The translations under genes and the position numbers were made by a program. From Hyphomicrobium sp. CS1GBMeth3 (lineage in GTDB: Bacteria > Pseudomonadota > Alphaproteobacteria > Rhizobiales > Hyphomicrobiaceae), in NCBI RefSeq assembly GCF_900117455.1, contig NZ_FPHO01000003.1:1888501-1952500 (forward strand): a stretch of DNA of 64,000 nucleotides, given 5' to 3'. The notes under the pieces were generated by a model, which was not told the origin of the DNA, made no database searches, and saw nothing but the letters and a program-made list of their open reading frames with translations. The stretch's first letter is position 1, and each line of letters starts with the position of its first letter. Below, in pieces: positions 36,382 to 43,905 of the stretch.

Positions 36382-37080
36382 TTACTTCTTGGCGGCCGGT
36401 GCAGCCTTGCCCGCGGCCGGAGCGGCACCGCCCTTGGCGGGCGCCGCAGCCTTGGCATCGCCGGCCGGAGCCGCAGCCTCTGCGCCGCCAGCGCCGGCGG
36501 CCTCTTCGTCTTCCTTCTTGGCGCCGGCAATGGTCGCGATGGTGAAGTCGCGGTTGCCGATCACCGGCCGCACGTTGTCGGGCAGCGCGATGGAGGAGAC
36601 GTGGATCGAGCGGCCGATCTCAAGCCCTTCGAGGTCGATCTCGAAGTGATCGGGAATGCGGTCGTACGGGCAGAAGACCTCGATGTCGTGGGCGACGATG
36701 TTAAGCACGCCGCCGCGCTTGAGGCCGGGCGAAAGAGCGTGGTTCGTAAAGCGGACCGGCACGGCGACGCGGATGATGCCGTCCTTGCCGATGCGCAGGA
36801 AATCGACGTGGATGGGGTGATCCTTGACCGGATCCACCTGGATATCGCGGGGAATGACGCGGACCTTCCGCTCGCCGACCGCAATGTCGAGCACTGTCGA
36901 GGTGAAATGGCCCTTGATGAACTGCTTCCACAGATCGTTGCCGTTGATGGCGATGATCTCTGCGGGCTCGTTCTCTCCATAGATGACTGCGGGAACGTTC
37001 CCCTCACGACGGGCTTGGCGTGCGGCCCCCTTGCCGGCACGCGGGCGCGCCGTGGCCTTGATCTCAATGATCTCGGTCAT
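36382..37080 (-). CDS. rplY: 50S ribosomal protein L25/general stress protein Ctc
   Basis: A 232-residue L25 of the long (Ctc) type that binds 5S rRNA. The N-terminal domain opens IIEIKATARPRAGKGAARQA with the conserved RxGKGxAR, and the second beta domain runs to about residue 185. The tail of about 45 residues is low-complexity Ala, Lys, Pro and Gly. It is the first gene of the minus-strand rplY-pth-(unknown)-ychF group. Confidence 0.94.
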   Translation of the reverse strand: MTEIIEIKATARPRAGKGAARQARREGNVPAVIYGENEPAEIIAINGNDLWKQFIKGHFTSTVLDIAVGERKVRVIPRDIQVDPVKDHPIHVDFLRIGKDGIIRVAVPVRFTNHALSPGLKRGGVLNIVAHDIEVFCPYDRIPDHFEIDLEGLEIGRSIHVSSIALPDNVRPVIGNRDFTIATIAGAKKEDEEAAGAGGAEAAAPAGDAKAAAPAKGGAAPAAGKAAPAAKK

Positions 37081-37331
37081 GGCATTTTCTCCAATGAAAA
37101 AAGGGCCTTATGATAGGCCCACCTACTGCGCACGGCCTCCAAGGGTGCCGGGCAGGTCTCACGCTCATGCTTGAGATCGGCGGGTTATAGCCGTCCCGCC
37201 CCGGAATGGCAATCGAGCCGCTTTGCCCGCCAAAGAGTTAAGGCCTCCCCCCGGGCCGAGGGCGGGGTCTCTGACCCGCCTTGACCGCCTATGGTACACT
37301 TATTAAACGCGACCGCCTCGAAGGGAAACGC

Positions 37332-37748
37332 ATGGCCCGGAAAGTCACCAAGCGCCGCCCGGCGCAGGAGCAGGACAAGCTCATTTTTGCCGCCCTGCGC
37401 GAATCCGGCCGCCCGGTCTCCGCCTACGAGATCATCGATCGGCTGCGCGATCAGGCAACGCTTGCGCCGCAGACGGTCTACCGCGCGCTGGACCGGCTGA
37501 TCGCCTCCGGCTCCGCCCATAGGCTCGAGTCGTTGAATGCCTTCGTCGCCTGCGGCCAGTCGGACCACCAGCACCAGGGCGCGGCGGTATTCGCCATCTG
37601 CGACGAGTGCGGAACGGTGTCCGAGTTCTCCGAGCCGCGCGCGGTCGAGGCGCTGGCGGGCTGGGCGAAGCGGGCCAAGTACACGGTGCGGGCCATGACG
37701 CTCGAGCTGCGGGGGCGCTGCGCCACCTGCTCCGCACGGATCACGTGA
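37332..37748 (+). CDS. Fur-family regulator, probably Zur-like
   Basis: A 138-residue Fur-superfamily repressor. The winged-helix part contains APQTVYRALDRLIASG, the DNA-recognition segment; the metal-binding part has SDHQHQGAAVFAICDECG and CATC, giving the two CxxC zinc sites of Zur/Fur proteins. HQHQGA is more like Zur than Fur. The ATG at 37332 is chosen over an upstream ATG because the family begins here. A candidate target is the receptor gene at 59931, which has a Zur-box-like palindrome upstream. Other metal sensing is possible. Confidence 0.85.
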   Translation: MARKVTKRRPAQEQDKLIFAALRESGRPVSAYEIIDRLRDQATLAPQTVYRALDRLIASGSAHRLESLNAFVACGQSDHQHQGAAVFAICDECGTVSEFSEPRAVEALAGWAKRAKYTVRAMTLELRGRCATCSARIT

Positions 37749-37822
37749 CGCAGCGGGCAATCCCGATTATATGACCTCGCGATAAGGACAAGGGGCTGGA
37801 ACGGCCCCGCAGGGGGACGCGC

Positions 37823-38173
37823 ATGCGCGAGGAAACGAGACGCCGGCTTGAGCGGCAGCTCTGGCTCGACCGGGCCAAGTGGGCGGCCGCCGGCCTTGCC
37901 ATTCTGGTGTGCATCGCGGGCGGCATCTGGGCGACCGGTCTCGACGCCACCGTGGAGACGCGCCACGTGCCGGGCATCGTCTCCGCCGTGGGGCCGCTGG
38001 TGGGCGGCACGATCCGCGCCAACGAGGAAGGCCTCTCCGTCGACGTCAAGCTCGACGACGGTCGCCAGGTGCATGTCATGGCGATGAAGAAGACCGACCC
38101 GCACGTCGGCGATCGGGTGGAGATCGCCGAGCACGTGCACGGCACCGGCCGCGTCACCTATTCGTGGCGGTAG
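37823..38173 (+). CDS. membrane-anchored small beta-domain protein
   Basis: A 116-residue protein with one transmembrane helix (about residues 19-40) and a C-terminal beta domain in which RHVPGIVSAVG, VDVKLDDGRQVHV and PHVGDRVEIAE match, in order and spacing, the strands of the protein at 17175-17567. A His/Thr-rich end (EHVHGTGRVTYSW) closes it. They look like paralogues. It follows the Fur/Zur gene by 74 bases on the same strand. The function is unknown. Confidence 0.7.
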   Translation: MREETRRRLERQLWLDRAKWAAAGLAILVCIAGGIWATGLDATVETRHVPGIVSAVGPLVGGTIRANEEGLSVDVKLDDGRQVHVMAMKKTDPHVGDRVEIAEHVHGTGRVTYSWR

Positions 38174-38187
38174 ACGGCCGGCAAGCC

Positions 38188-38352
38188 CTAGTCGAGCACG
38201 AAGCCGACGAGCACGCCGACGGCAAACGCCGCAGCGGCGACGAGAGGGGTGCTCCGGTCGAAGCGCAGAACATATTCGTCGCGCCGGGCGGCGCGCGGCT
38301 CTTCGCGCGTGCTGTTGATCGGTTGCGCGTGCGGCGCGTAGGTATCGTTCAT
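38188..38352 (-). CDS. 54-residue membrane protein
   Basis: Read on the minus strand from ATG at 38352, the product starts MNDTYAPHAQPINSTREEPR, continues with a basic segment and ends in one hydrophobic helix (VAAAAFAVGVLVGFVLD). The start signal AAGGAGG seven bases before the ATG is excellent, which is the main reason to accept so short a gene. It is convergent with the beta-domain gene. Homologues of such C-tail anchored proteins have no known function. Confidence 0.65.
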   Translation of the reverse strand: MNDTYAPHAQPINSTREEPRAARRDEYVLRFDRSTPLVAAAAFAVGVLVGFVLD

Positions 38353-38553
38353 GATCGGCCTCCTTCCGCAGTGTCGGGTGGGAGGATCGATAGCGGCCCG
38401 TGCCTGACAGCCTCCTGATAAGCCGAGTGCCCGGCCGTTAAGACTCCGCTCTGGGCCGAGGATGCTGAGACGGCGTGGGACATCGCCGGGCGGCCCGAGG
38501 CAAGGCTTGCATCCCTGGCGGAGCCCGGCTAGAGGCAGAGGCTTGATGCGAGG

Positions 38554-38592
38554 GCCTCTGTGGCGGAATCGGTAGACGCGGCAGACTCAAAA
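38554..38592 (+). pseudogene. 5' half of a split tRNA-Leu(CAA)
   Basis: These 39 bases start GCCTCTG TGGCGGAATC GGTAGACGCG and run to the anticodon loop CTCAAAA, exactly as a tRNA-Leu. The gene stops there; the matching remainder lies at 39602. Acceptor GCCTCTG pairs with CAGGGGC of the 3' half (one G-T pair) and anticodon stem GCAGA with TCTGT (one G-T pair). Together they give an 87-base tRNA. Confidence 0.9.
38585..38592 (+). repeat. Left copy of 8-bp direct repeat (attL candidate)
   Basis: ACTCAAAA lies in the anticodon loop at the left junction; the identical octamer lies at 39594-39601. The left copy has one more A behind it. It is the likely crossover or target site of the insertion. 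Confidence 0.75.
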
Positions 38593-38766
38593 AGATTTGC
38601 AATCTACCGCAGTTATTTCAGCGATCTTGCCACAAGCAGACTGGAAGTCTTTCGTCCCTATCTACTTAGCGGACGGTCGAACTGTTGAATTAATCGAGCA
38701 AATTTTCGTGCACCCCGCTTCCTGTGGCAAATCGTGTAGCAAACGCGATTGGTAGAGGCAGATTAA

Positions 38767-39006
38767 CTACAGGGTTCGCGCACATGCGGATCGATTCCGT
38801 AATTCCAAAATGAAATTTGTCAGGTAAGCGACCCTGGCTTGGCAGTCAGCAAGCGTCGCTTCCGAGGTGTCGCGATAACCCGACCCATCATTGTGACCTG
38901 TTTTCATGCTGCCGCCTGCAATTCGATCCGCATAGAACTGCAATTGGTCTCGTTCGTCTTCGCACCAGCCCGCTAAGCCGTGAAGTAGATCGCGTGGAAT
39001 GGACAT
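38767..39006 (-). CDS. small protein inside the tRNA-Leu insertion
   Basis: A 79-residue protein starting MSIPRDLLHGLAGWCEDERD, with no membrane segment. GGAGG lies six bases before the ATG at 39006, a very good start signal. The composition is mixed and less GC-rich than the neighbours, which suits recent acquisition. I recognise no family. It is divergent from the other cargo gene. Confidence 0.65.
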   Translation of the reverse strand: MSIPRDLLHGLAGWCEDERDQLQFYADRIAGGSMKTGHNDGSGYRDTSEATLADCQARVAYLTNFILELRNRSACARTL

Positions 39007-39108
39007 AGCCGCCTCCATGATTCTCGTTAAAATACCACAAGTTGCGAAATGCCGCGACGGAGCGAGACGACGAAGCGTTCAAGTTGCCAGGAGGGAGGCG
39101 CAGTTGCC

Positions 39109-39417
39109 ATGATCGATCTTTACACCAAGGCCGTGCTTACCGTGATTGCCGTCGCCCTTTGCTTGATCGCAGTGAGGGGCTCTGCCGTTTTCGGCCCCGC
39201 AATCGCTCAAGGAAGTTCGTGCGGAGAGAGCATCATGAACCCCTGCTACGTGGAAGGCACGGTGGAGATTAGCGATACCGTTGATGTGAAAGGCACTGTC
39301 GACATCGGCAACGATGTCGGGGTGGTAGGGACCGTCAATGTCACCGGAACCGTCGACATTGGGAACAAGGTCGAGATTGATACAGGTGTGTTTGGCCTGC
39401 CCGTTCACGTCCGCTGA
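39109..39417 (+). CDS. small membrane-anchored protein with GTV-I beta repeats
   Basis: A 102-residue protein: an N-terminal hydrophobic segment (about residues 7-25), two cysteines, then four to five tandem copies of a unit like V-x-G-T-V-D-I (GTVEIS, GTVDIG, GTVNVT, GTVDIG), probably stacked beta strands. GGAGGGAGG lies nine bases before the ATG at 39109. It is cargo of the insertion. Proteins opening MxDLYTKAVLTVIA are frequent small exported proteins in this order; their role is unknown. Confidence 0.65.
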   Translation: MIDLYTKAVLTVIAVALCLIAVRGSAVFGPAIAQGSSCGESIMNPCYVEGTVEISDTVDVKGTVDIGNDVGVVGTVNVTGTVDIGNKVEIDTGVFGLPVHVR

Positions 39418-39494
39418 TTTAAAACTATCTACCTGCACGGTAGACCTTTTCAAGCCGTGGCAAACGCTGTAGCACTTGCCCCGCTGTGTGGAAG

Positions 39495-39581
39495 GCGGGC
39501 GTGGCGGAACGGTAGACGCGGTGGCCTCAAAAGCCATTGTCCTTCAAAGACATGCCGGTTCGAGTCCGGCCGCCCGTACCA
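39495..39581 (+). tRNA. intact tRNA-Leu(CAA) carried by the insertion
   Basis: An 87-base class II tRNA with encoded CCA. Acceptor GCGGGCG/CGCCCGT (outer pair G-T), D arm GGCGGAACGGTAGACGC, anticodon stem GTGGC/GCCAT with loop CTCAAAA giving anticodon CAA, a long variable arm (TGTCCTTCAAAGACA), T loop TTCGAGT. It differs from the split gene in most stem positions yet has the same anticodon, so it can replace the broken gene. Confidence 0.93.
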
Positions 39582-39593
39582 CGCTCGCAGAAC

Positions 39594-39601
39594 ACTCAAA
39601 A
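39594..39601 (+). repeat. Right copy of 8-bp direct repeat (attR candidate)
   Basis: ACTCAAAA identical to 38585-38592, at the point where the displaced 3' half of the tRNA begins. The 12 bases before it (CGCTCGCAGAAC) are element sequence and do not restore a tRNA 5' part. Confidence 0.75.
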
Positions 39602-39649
39602 TCTGTTGTTGGCAACAACGTGCCCGTTCGAGTCGGGCCAGGGGCACCA
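39602..39649 (+). pseudogene. 3' half of the split tRNA-Leu(CAA)
   Basis: The 48 bases beginning TCTGTTGTTGGCAACAACG hold the 3' anticodon strand, a long variable arm (TGTTGGCAACA hairpin), the T arm GCCCG/CGGGC around TTCGAGT, the acceptor strand CAGGGGC and the CCA. They complete the 38554-38592 fragment with correct pairings. Confidence 0.9.
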
Positions 39650-39958
39650 CCACACCAAACGTTTTATGTAGCAGTTTGAACGGCGTCTTATTTGGCGCCG
39701 AGCGCCAGTCCGTATTGGCTGGGCTGCCTTAAATAGAGACCGGTTGCCCCCCAAAATTCCGAACCTTTACTGAACAAGCACCGTGCCAAGGCGGCGCGCA
39801 GCTTTGCAACACCCGCGAACGGTTTGACTTCTGGGCAACTCTTCATCTTTGCCCGCCGATGATCCGCCCGCTAGTCTTTCAATCTGCCTAGCAACGAATG
39901 CGGTGAAGCGTTCTGCATGTTGCCGCAAGCACCGGAGGCTGCGGAACGGAGGGGATCC
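39650..39958. other. Intergenic region upstream of the membrane protein/DCC pair
   Basis: No gene was found in these 309 bases, which are somewhat AT-richer than average. GCGTCTTATTTGGCGCC near 39690 may form a small hairpin closing the tRNA unit, and GGAGGGG at about 39947 is the ribosome-binding site of the next gene. Confidence 0.4.
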
Positions 39959-41593
39959 ATGTCTTCTGGCGTGCTGGAACTCGAAGCCCCCGATGAAAAA
40001 AGGCGGGCTGCGATCGAGCTCGCGTGTATCGCTGGCTTGGTTATTGTCTCGCTGCTGTCGATTGGTCTGTTCAACAGCTCCGTAAAGGCCTTCTACAAAT
40101 TCGCGGCGACGCAAAGCGCGGCTGTCGGATTTCTGCCGATCGGCGCGGCGACCCTGATGGCCATACCTTTCTTACGCGTCCGCGGGACGCACTTCATCCC
40201 GCTCTTGAGGATAGCTCTGATTTCTTCAAGCTTGGGGATGCTCGCGTACCTTCTGTTCGAGCGGCCAGATTACACCCTCTCGGATCCGGCTTTCTCCGGC
40301 GCGGCCGCTTACATCGGCTATGCCTACTACCTCGTGGTCGGCTTGGCGGTCGCGAGCGTTGTCTTTCCCGCCCTCAACATCCCGGTCGCGATTTACATCA
40401 TCTCGACGACGGCCTTGATCGCGCCGATATCCGGTATTCCCTCCTCGACGCTCGATATCCGGTACATGGTCGACATGGCCGTTTATCTGACCGTTTTTCC
40501 GATCGGCCTTCGCCTGATCGCGAGCCGTCTCGGAGCATCATTCGAGCAGCAGCGACACCAGCAAACGCTGGCATTTATCGGCTTCGGTTTGCATCTCAGC
40601 AATTATTTCTGGTCGGGCGTGGCAAAGATCGTAGTCGGCCCCTACTTCTGGACATGGCCGCTTGAAAACAAGACGCACAACCTAATTCCCTATGCGATCG
40701 ACAAGGGAACGCTAGTCTTTGGCCAGTTTCCGTTTCTCGTCGATGTCGCGCATTCCGGCTCGGCGCTGATGATCGTGCCGCTGAATATCCTGATCGTCGG
40801 GTTCCAGTTGTTTGCCATCGCGTGTGTGCTGCGGCGAAGCTGGTTGGTCGTAACCACCCTGTTCTATGACTTGATGCACATCGGGATCTACGTCCTCGGT
40901 GGCATCCTTTTCTGGACCTGGATCTGGAACAACTTCACGATCCTGCTTGCCGTAAATGCGTTCAAGGAAAGAATTTCGCAAGCCGCAAAAGCCGCGTGCG
41001 TATTCACGATTCTGCTCGGCAACCCATGGGCCGGGCTCTACGGTTCGGCGCGGCTCGGATGGTTCGACGTCGCCGACGCGCGGCAGATCTATTTCGAGGC
41101 AGTCACCGACAACGGCGAGGTCCGAGTACCGGCATCGTTCTTCCTCAGCCATTCGTACGGCGTCTCGTTAGGGTACGTCGATACGCTCCCCCGCTCCGGC
41201 CACTACGGACCTAGCAACTGGAACACGGTCCGCGACTACACGCGACAGTTAACGTCGGGCACGTGCCCTGCCCCCGAAAGCGGTCCTGCCAAAGGCGAGG
41301 AGACAGCGGGACAGCGTGAGATGCGGCTGGCCAAGCTTGGGGGCTTTGTCCGCGCCCATCACGACAAAATGCTCGACCGGGCGGCGGCACTCGGAAAAAA
41401 TAACTTCTATTTCCGCATTCACCATCACCCGAGCAATCCCTATCTCTTTCCCGAGTTCGGTCGCCTGGACCTGAAGGACGTTCGTGCCTACAATCTTGTA
41501 ATTGAATCCGCGTGCTATCAGTTGCGCGAGGGCCAGGTGGTGAAAAGGGTCGTCGGCAGGACGGTTGAACGCTTTGATGTTGCCCACCGATAA
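39959..41593 (+). CDS. polytopic membrane protein paired with a DCC oxidoreductase
   Basis: A 544-residue protein with eleven or so hydrophobic helices up to about residue 385 and a soluble C-terminal region of 160 residues containing the histidine-rich FRIHHHPSNPYLFPEFG. GGAGGGG precedes the ATG at 39959. The next gene, which overlaps its end, encodes a DUF393/DCC thiol-disulfide protein; such pairs are known for HTTM (vitamin K carboxylase-like) membrane proteins, so an enzyme role in the membrane is a reasonable guess. I cannot confirm the HTTM family from the sequence. Low-GC stretches suggest possible transfer with the region. Confidence 0.65.
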   Translation: MSSGVLELEAPDEKRRAAIELACIAGLVIVSLLSIGLFNSSVKAFYKFAATQSAAVGFLPIGAATLMAIPFLRVRGTHFIPLLRIALISSSLGMLAYLLFERPDYTLSDPAFSGAAAYIGYAYYLVVGLAVASVVFPALNIPVAIYIISTTALIAPISGIPSSTLDIRYMVDMAVYLTVFPIGLRLIASRLGASFEQQRHQQTLAFIGFGLHLSNYFWSGVAKIVVGPYFWTWPLENKTHNLIPYAIDKGTLVFGQFPFLVDVAHSGSALMIVPLNILIVGFQLFAIACVLRRSWLVVTTLFYDLMHIGIYVLGGILFWTWIWNNFTILLAVNAFKERISQAAKAACVFTILLGNPWAGLYGSARLGWFDVADARQIYFEAVTDNGEVRVPASFFLSHSYGVSLGYVDTLPRSGHYGPSNWNTVRDYTRQLTSGTCPAPESGPAKGEETAGQREMRLAKLGGFVRAHHDKMLDRAAALGKNNFYFRIHHHPSNPYLFPEFGRLDLKDVRAYNLVIESACYQLREGQVVKRVVGRTVERFDVAHR

Positions 41594-41963
41594 AACCTAC
41601 ATCGTCTACGACGGCCAGTGCCCGTTCTGTTCGCAGTACGTGAAGCTGCTTCGGCTGCGCGATACGCTCGGACACGTCGAGCTCATCGATGCGCGCACGC
41701 CTCATGCCGCAGTCGATTACGTGGCGCGTGCTGGCGTTGTCCTCGACCAGGAGATGGCGCTCATTCAAGGCGGCGAGGTCTACTCCGGGGCAGCCTGCAT
41801 CAATCGCCTGGCATTGATGAGCACGCGCTCGGGCGTCTTCAACAGGCTCAACGCGCTTGCGTTCTCATCGCCGACCGTCTCGCGGTTTGCGTATCCCATC
41901 CTCAGGACCTTCCGCAATTTGACGCTGCGCCTGCTCGGTCGCGAGCCGCTGAGCGCGTCCTAG
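41577..41963 (+). CDS. DCC (DUF393) thiol-disulfide oxidoreductase
   Basis: A 128-residue thioredoxin-like protein with the family's opening YIVYDGQCPFCSQYVKLLR; the DGxCxxC motif is at about residues 10-15. The rest is the helical DCC domain (GAACINRLALMSTRSG). The ATG at 41577 overlaps the end of the preceding membrane-protein gene by 17 bases, so both are translated together. It probably passes electrons or disulfides to its membrane partner. Confidence 0.88.
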   Translation: MLPTDKTYIVYDGQCPFCSQYVKLLRLRDTLGHVELIDARTPHAAVDYVARAGVVLDQEMALIQGGEVYSGAACINRLALMSTRSGVFNRLNALAFSSPTVSRFAYPILRTFRNLTLRLLGREPLSAS

Positions 41964-42115
41964 TGCCGGCGAAACACCGGGGACGGACACGTCAGCAGGG
42001 CGATGACGGCTTGCCTCTCGTGCCCAAACATGCCTGAAGAACGTTCAGGTCTGGCGTCCGGTCGAGTCGGGCACAGACGCTGGTGTTGAAACGTTGACCG
42101 GAAGGATCGATCCCG

Positions 42116-43153
42116 ATGGCCATCCGCCCGGGACCGCTGAACCTCATCACAGACGTGGACGGCATCACCGTCGGCAATGCGCAGTCGGAAACCGTGCGCA
42201 GCGGCGTCACAGTCGTCTTGCCCGACCAGCGCGCGGTCGCGGCCTGCGACGTGCGCGGCGGCGCGCCTGGCACGCGCGAGACGGATGCGCTCAATCCGAC
42301 CTGCCTCGTCGATGCCGTCGAGGGCCTGGTACTCTCCGGCGGCTCGGTCTACGGCCTCGAAGCCATGTCCGGCGCCGTCGCTTGGCTCGGCGCACGCAAG
42401 CGCGGCTTCGCGCTCGGCGAAACGCCCGTCGTTTCCCCGGTGGTGCCGGGCGCCGTGCTGTTCGACCTGCCGAACGGCGGCGACAAGGATTGGGGCGAGA
42501 CCCCGCCCTACCGCGACTGGGGCCGCGAAGCGTGCGCGTCGGCAGCACGCGAGTTTGCGCTCGGCAACGTCGGTGCCGGCACGGGCGCCATGGCCGGCAA
42601 TCTCAAGGGCGGGCTAGGCTCCGCGAGCGCGCGCGACGGCGATCTGCAGGTCGGCGCGCTGATCGCGGTGAACCCATTCGGCTCGGTCGTGATGCCGGCG
42701 ACGGGGCACTTCTGGGCCGCACCCTACGAGCTAGATGGCGAGTTCGGCCGCCGCGGCTGGCCGAGCGCGCTCCCTGCGGCCTCCGCCGCCGACGTTTTCC
42801 ATGGCACACGCTTGGACATCGCCCCGCCCGCACCCGGCGGCAACACGACCATCGGCGTCGTCGCCACAAACGCCGCGCTGACCAAGGCAGAGGCGGGCCG
42901 CATCGCCATCATGGCGCAGGACGGGCTCGCCCGCGCCATTCGCCCCATACACTCACAGGTGGATGGTGATACCATCTTCGTGTTGGCGACCGGGACCCAC
43001 GTGCTTCCCGAAGCCCCGCTCGAGCGCCTGATGCAACTCCTCCGAATTGGCGCGGTCGCAGCTGACACGGTTGCGCGCGCCGTGGCCCGGGGCGTTTACG
43101 CCGCATCCGACCTTGGCGATGCCGTGAGCTACAAGTCGAAATATCCCCTCTGA
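42116..43153 (+). CDS. P1-family (S58) peptidase
   Basis: A 345-residue N-terminal-nucleophile hydrolase of the DmpA/NylC group. It opens with GPLNLITDVDGITVGNA, has LSGGSVYGLEA, and the self-cleavage point is between Asn243 and Thr244 in GGNTTIGVVATNA, after which Thr244 would become the nucleophile. Members cleave N-terminal beta- or D-amino residues or nylon oligomers; the substrate here is unknown. The following ycgN-type gene starts 11 bases after its stop. Confidence 0.9.
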   Translation: MAIRPGPLNLITDVDGITVGNAQSETVRSGVTVVLPDQRAVAACDVRGGAPGTRETDALNPTCLVDAVEGLVLSGGSVYGLEAMSGAVAWLGARKRGFALGETPVVSPVVPGAVLFDLPNGGDKDWGETPPYRDWGREACASAAREFALGNVGAGTGAMAGNLKGGLGSASARDGDLQVGALIAVNPFGSVVMPATGHFWAAPYELDGEFGRRGWPSALPAASAADVFHGTRLDIAPPAPGGNTTIGVVATNAALTKAEAGRIAIMAQDGLARAIRPIHSQVDGDTIFVLATGTHVLPEAPLERLMQLLRIGAVAADTVARAVARGVYAASDLGDAVSYKSKYPL

Positions 43154-43164
43154 CAGGCTGAGCC

Positions 43165-43749
43165 GTGAGCAACCGCAAGAGACCGACATCGAAGGCGAAG
43201 ACTGAGGCGTCTCGCAAACGCGACGCCGCTGCCAGGCGCGCGGCGCGGAGGGTGCGTCACGTTCCGGCCGATCGCTTCACCGACGATGCCGTGTGGGCTG
43301 CGGAGGGCGAGGAGAAGCCGTTCTGGGAAACGAAGCGTCTCAAGGAGATGACGCCGGAAGAGTGGGATTCGCTCTGCGACGGCTGCGGCCAGTGCTGCCT
43401 CAACAAGCTCGAGGACGAGGACACCGGCAGGATTTTTCTCACGCGCCTCGCCTGCGGTTTGCTCGACGTCAATTCGTGCCGCTGTAAGGACTACGAGAAC
43501 CGCTTTGCGCGCATGCCCGATTGCCTCTCCATCGACATGAAGGCCGTGCGCAAGCTGAAATGGCTGCCTGAGAGCTGCGCCTACCGCCGCCTCAACGAAG
43601 GCCGCGGGCTGACGTGGTGGCATCCGCTGATTTCAGGCGATCCGGAAACCGTGCATCAGGCCGGCATCTCCGTTCGCGGCTGGGCCCGCAGCGAGAAGGG
43701 CGTCAAGCAAGACGAGATCGAGCGCTACATCATCGGCGAGGTCGGCTGA
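43165..43749 (+). CDS. YcgN-family cysteine-cluster protein (UPF0260)
   Basis: A 194-residue protein whose central motif CDGCGQCCLNKLEDEDTG at about residues 72-89 with LACGLLDVNSCRCKDY after it is the UPF0260 signature; the cysteines probably bind zinc or an iron-sulfur cluster. The GTG start at 43165 begins a basic, Lys/Arg-rich N-terminus of about 35 residues. It lies directly behind the P1 peptidase and is followed by a strong terminator. Function unknown. Confidence 0.9.
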   Translation: MSNRKRPTSKAKTEASRKRDAAARRAARRVRHVPADRFTDDAVWAAEGEEKPFWETKRLKEMTPEEWDSLCDGCGQCCLNKLEDEDTGRIFLTRLACGLLDVNSCRCKDYENRFARMPDCLSIDMKAVRKLKWLPESCAYRRLNEGRGLTWWHPLISGDPETVHQAGISVRGWARSEKGVKQDEIERYIIGEVG

Positions 43750-43833
43750 TCGGCGGAACCCGCCGGGACGGCAATGCGTTAGAGCCGCAGACGGTCGTCA
43801 GCAATGGGGACCGTCAGGCGCCGAAAGGTGCTG

Positions 43834-43879
43834 CCCCGCTCCGGCGTCGCAAGACGCCTCGGCGGGGTATGTCTTTTTA
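43834..43879 (+). terminator. Rho-independent terminator of the peptidase-ycgN operon
   Basis: CCCCGCTCCGGCGTC and GACGCCTCGGCGGGG form a 15-bp stem interrupted by a three-base internal mismatch, with loop GCAA, and TCTTTTT follows. Confidence 0.75.
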
Positions 43880-43905
43880 GGGGAAGCGCATAGGTAAGCG
43901 CACGT

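Larger units (their letters stand above)
38593..39601. mobile_element. 1,009-bp insertion in a tRNA-Leu gene carrying its own tRNA-Leu(CAA)
   Basis: The segment between the two ACTCAAAA repeats interrupts a tRNA-Leu exactly in the anticodon loop. It contains a small minus-strand gene (38767-39006), a small anchored protein (39109-39417) and, near its right end, an intact tRNA-Leu with the same anticodon but a different sequence. No integrase or transposase is visible, so it is probably a shrunken integrative element or a mini-element mobilised in trans. The first 170 bases contain only small hairpins, for example AGATT/AATCT next to the left junction. Confidence 0.75.

Noticed and set aside
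38593..39601. Group I intron in tRNA-Leu
   Set aside because: The insertion point is right for an intron, but I see none of the conserved P/Q/R/S elements and the segment holds two genes and a complete tRNA. An element insertion fits better.
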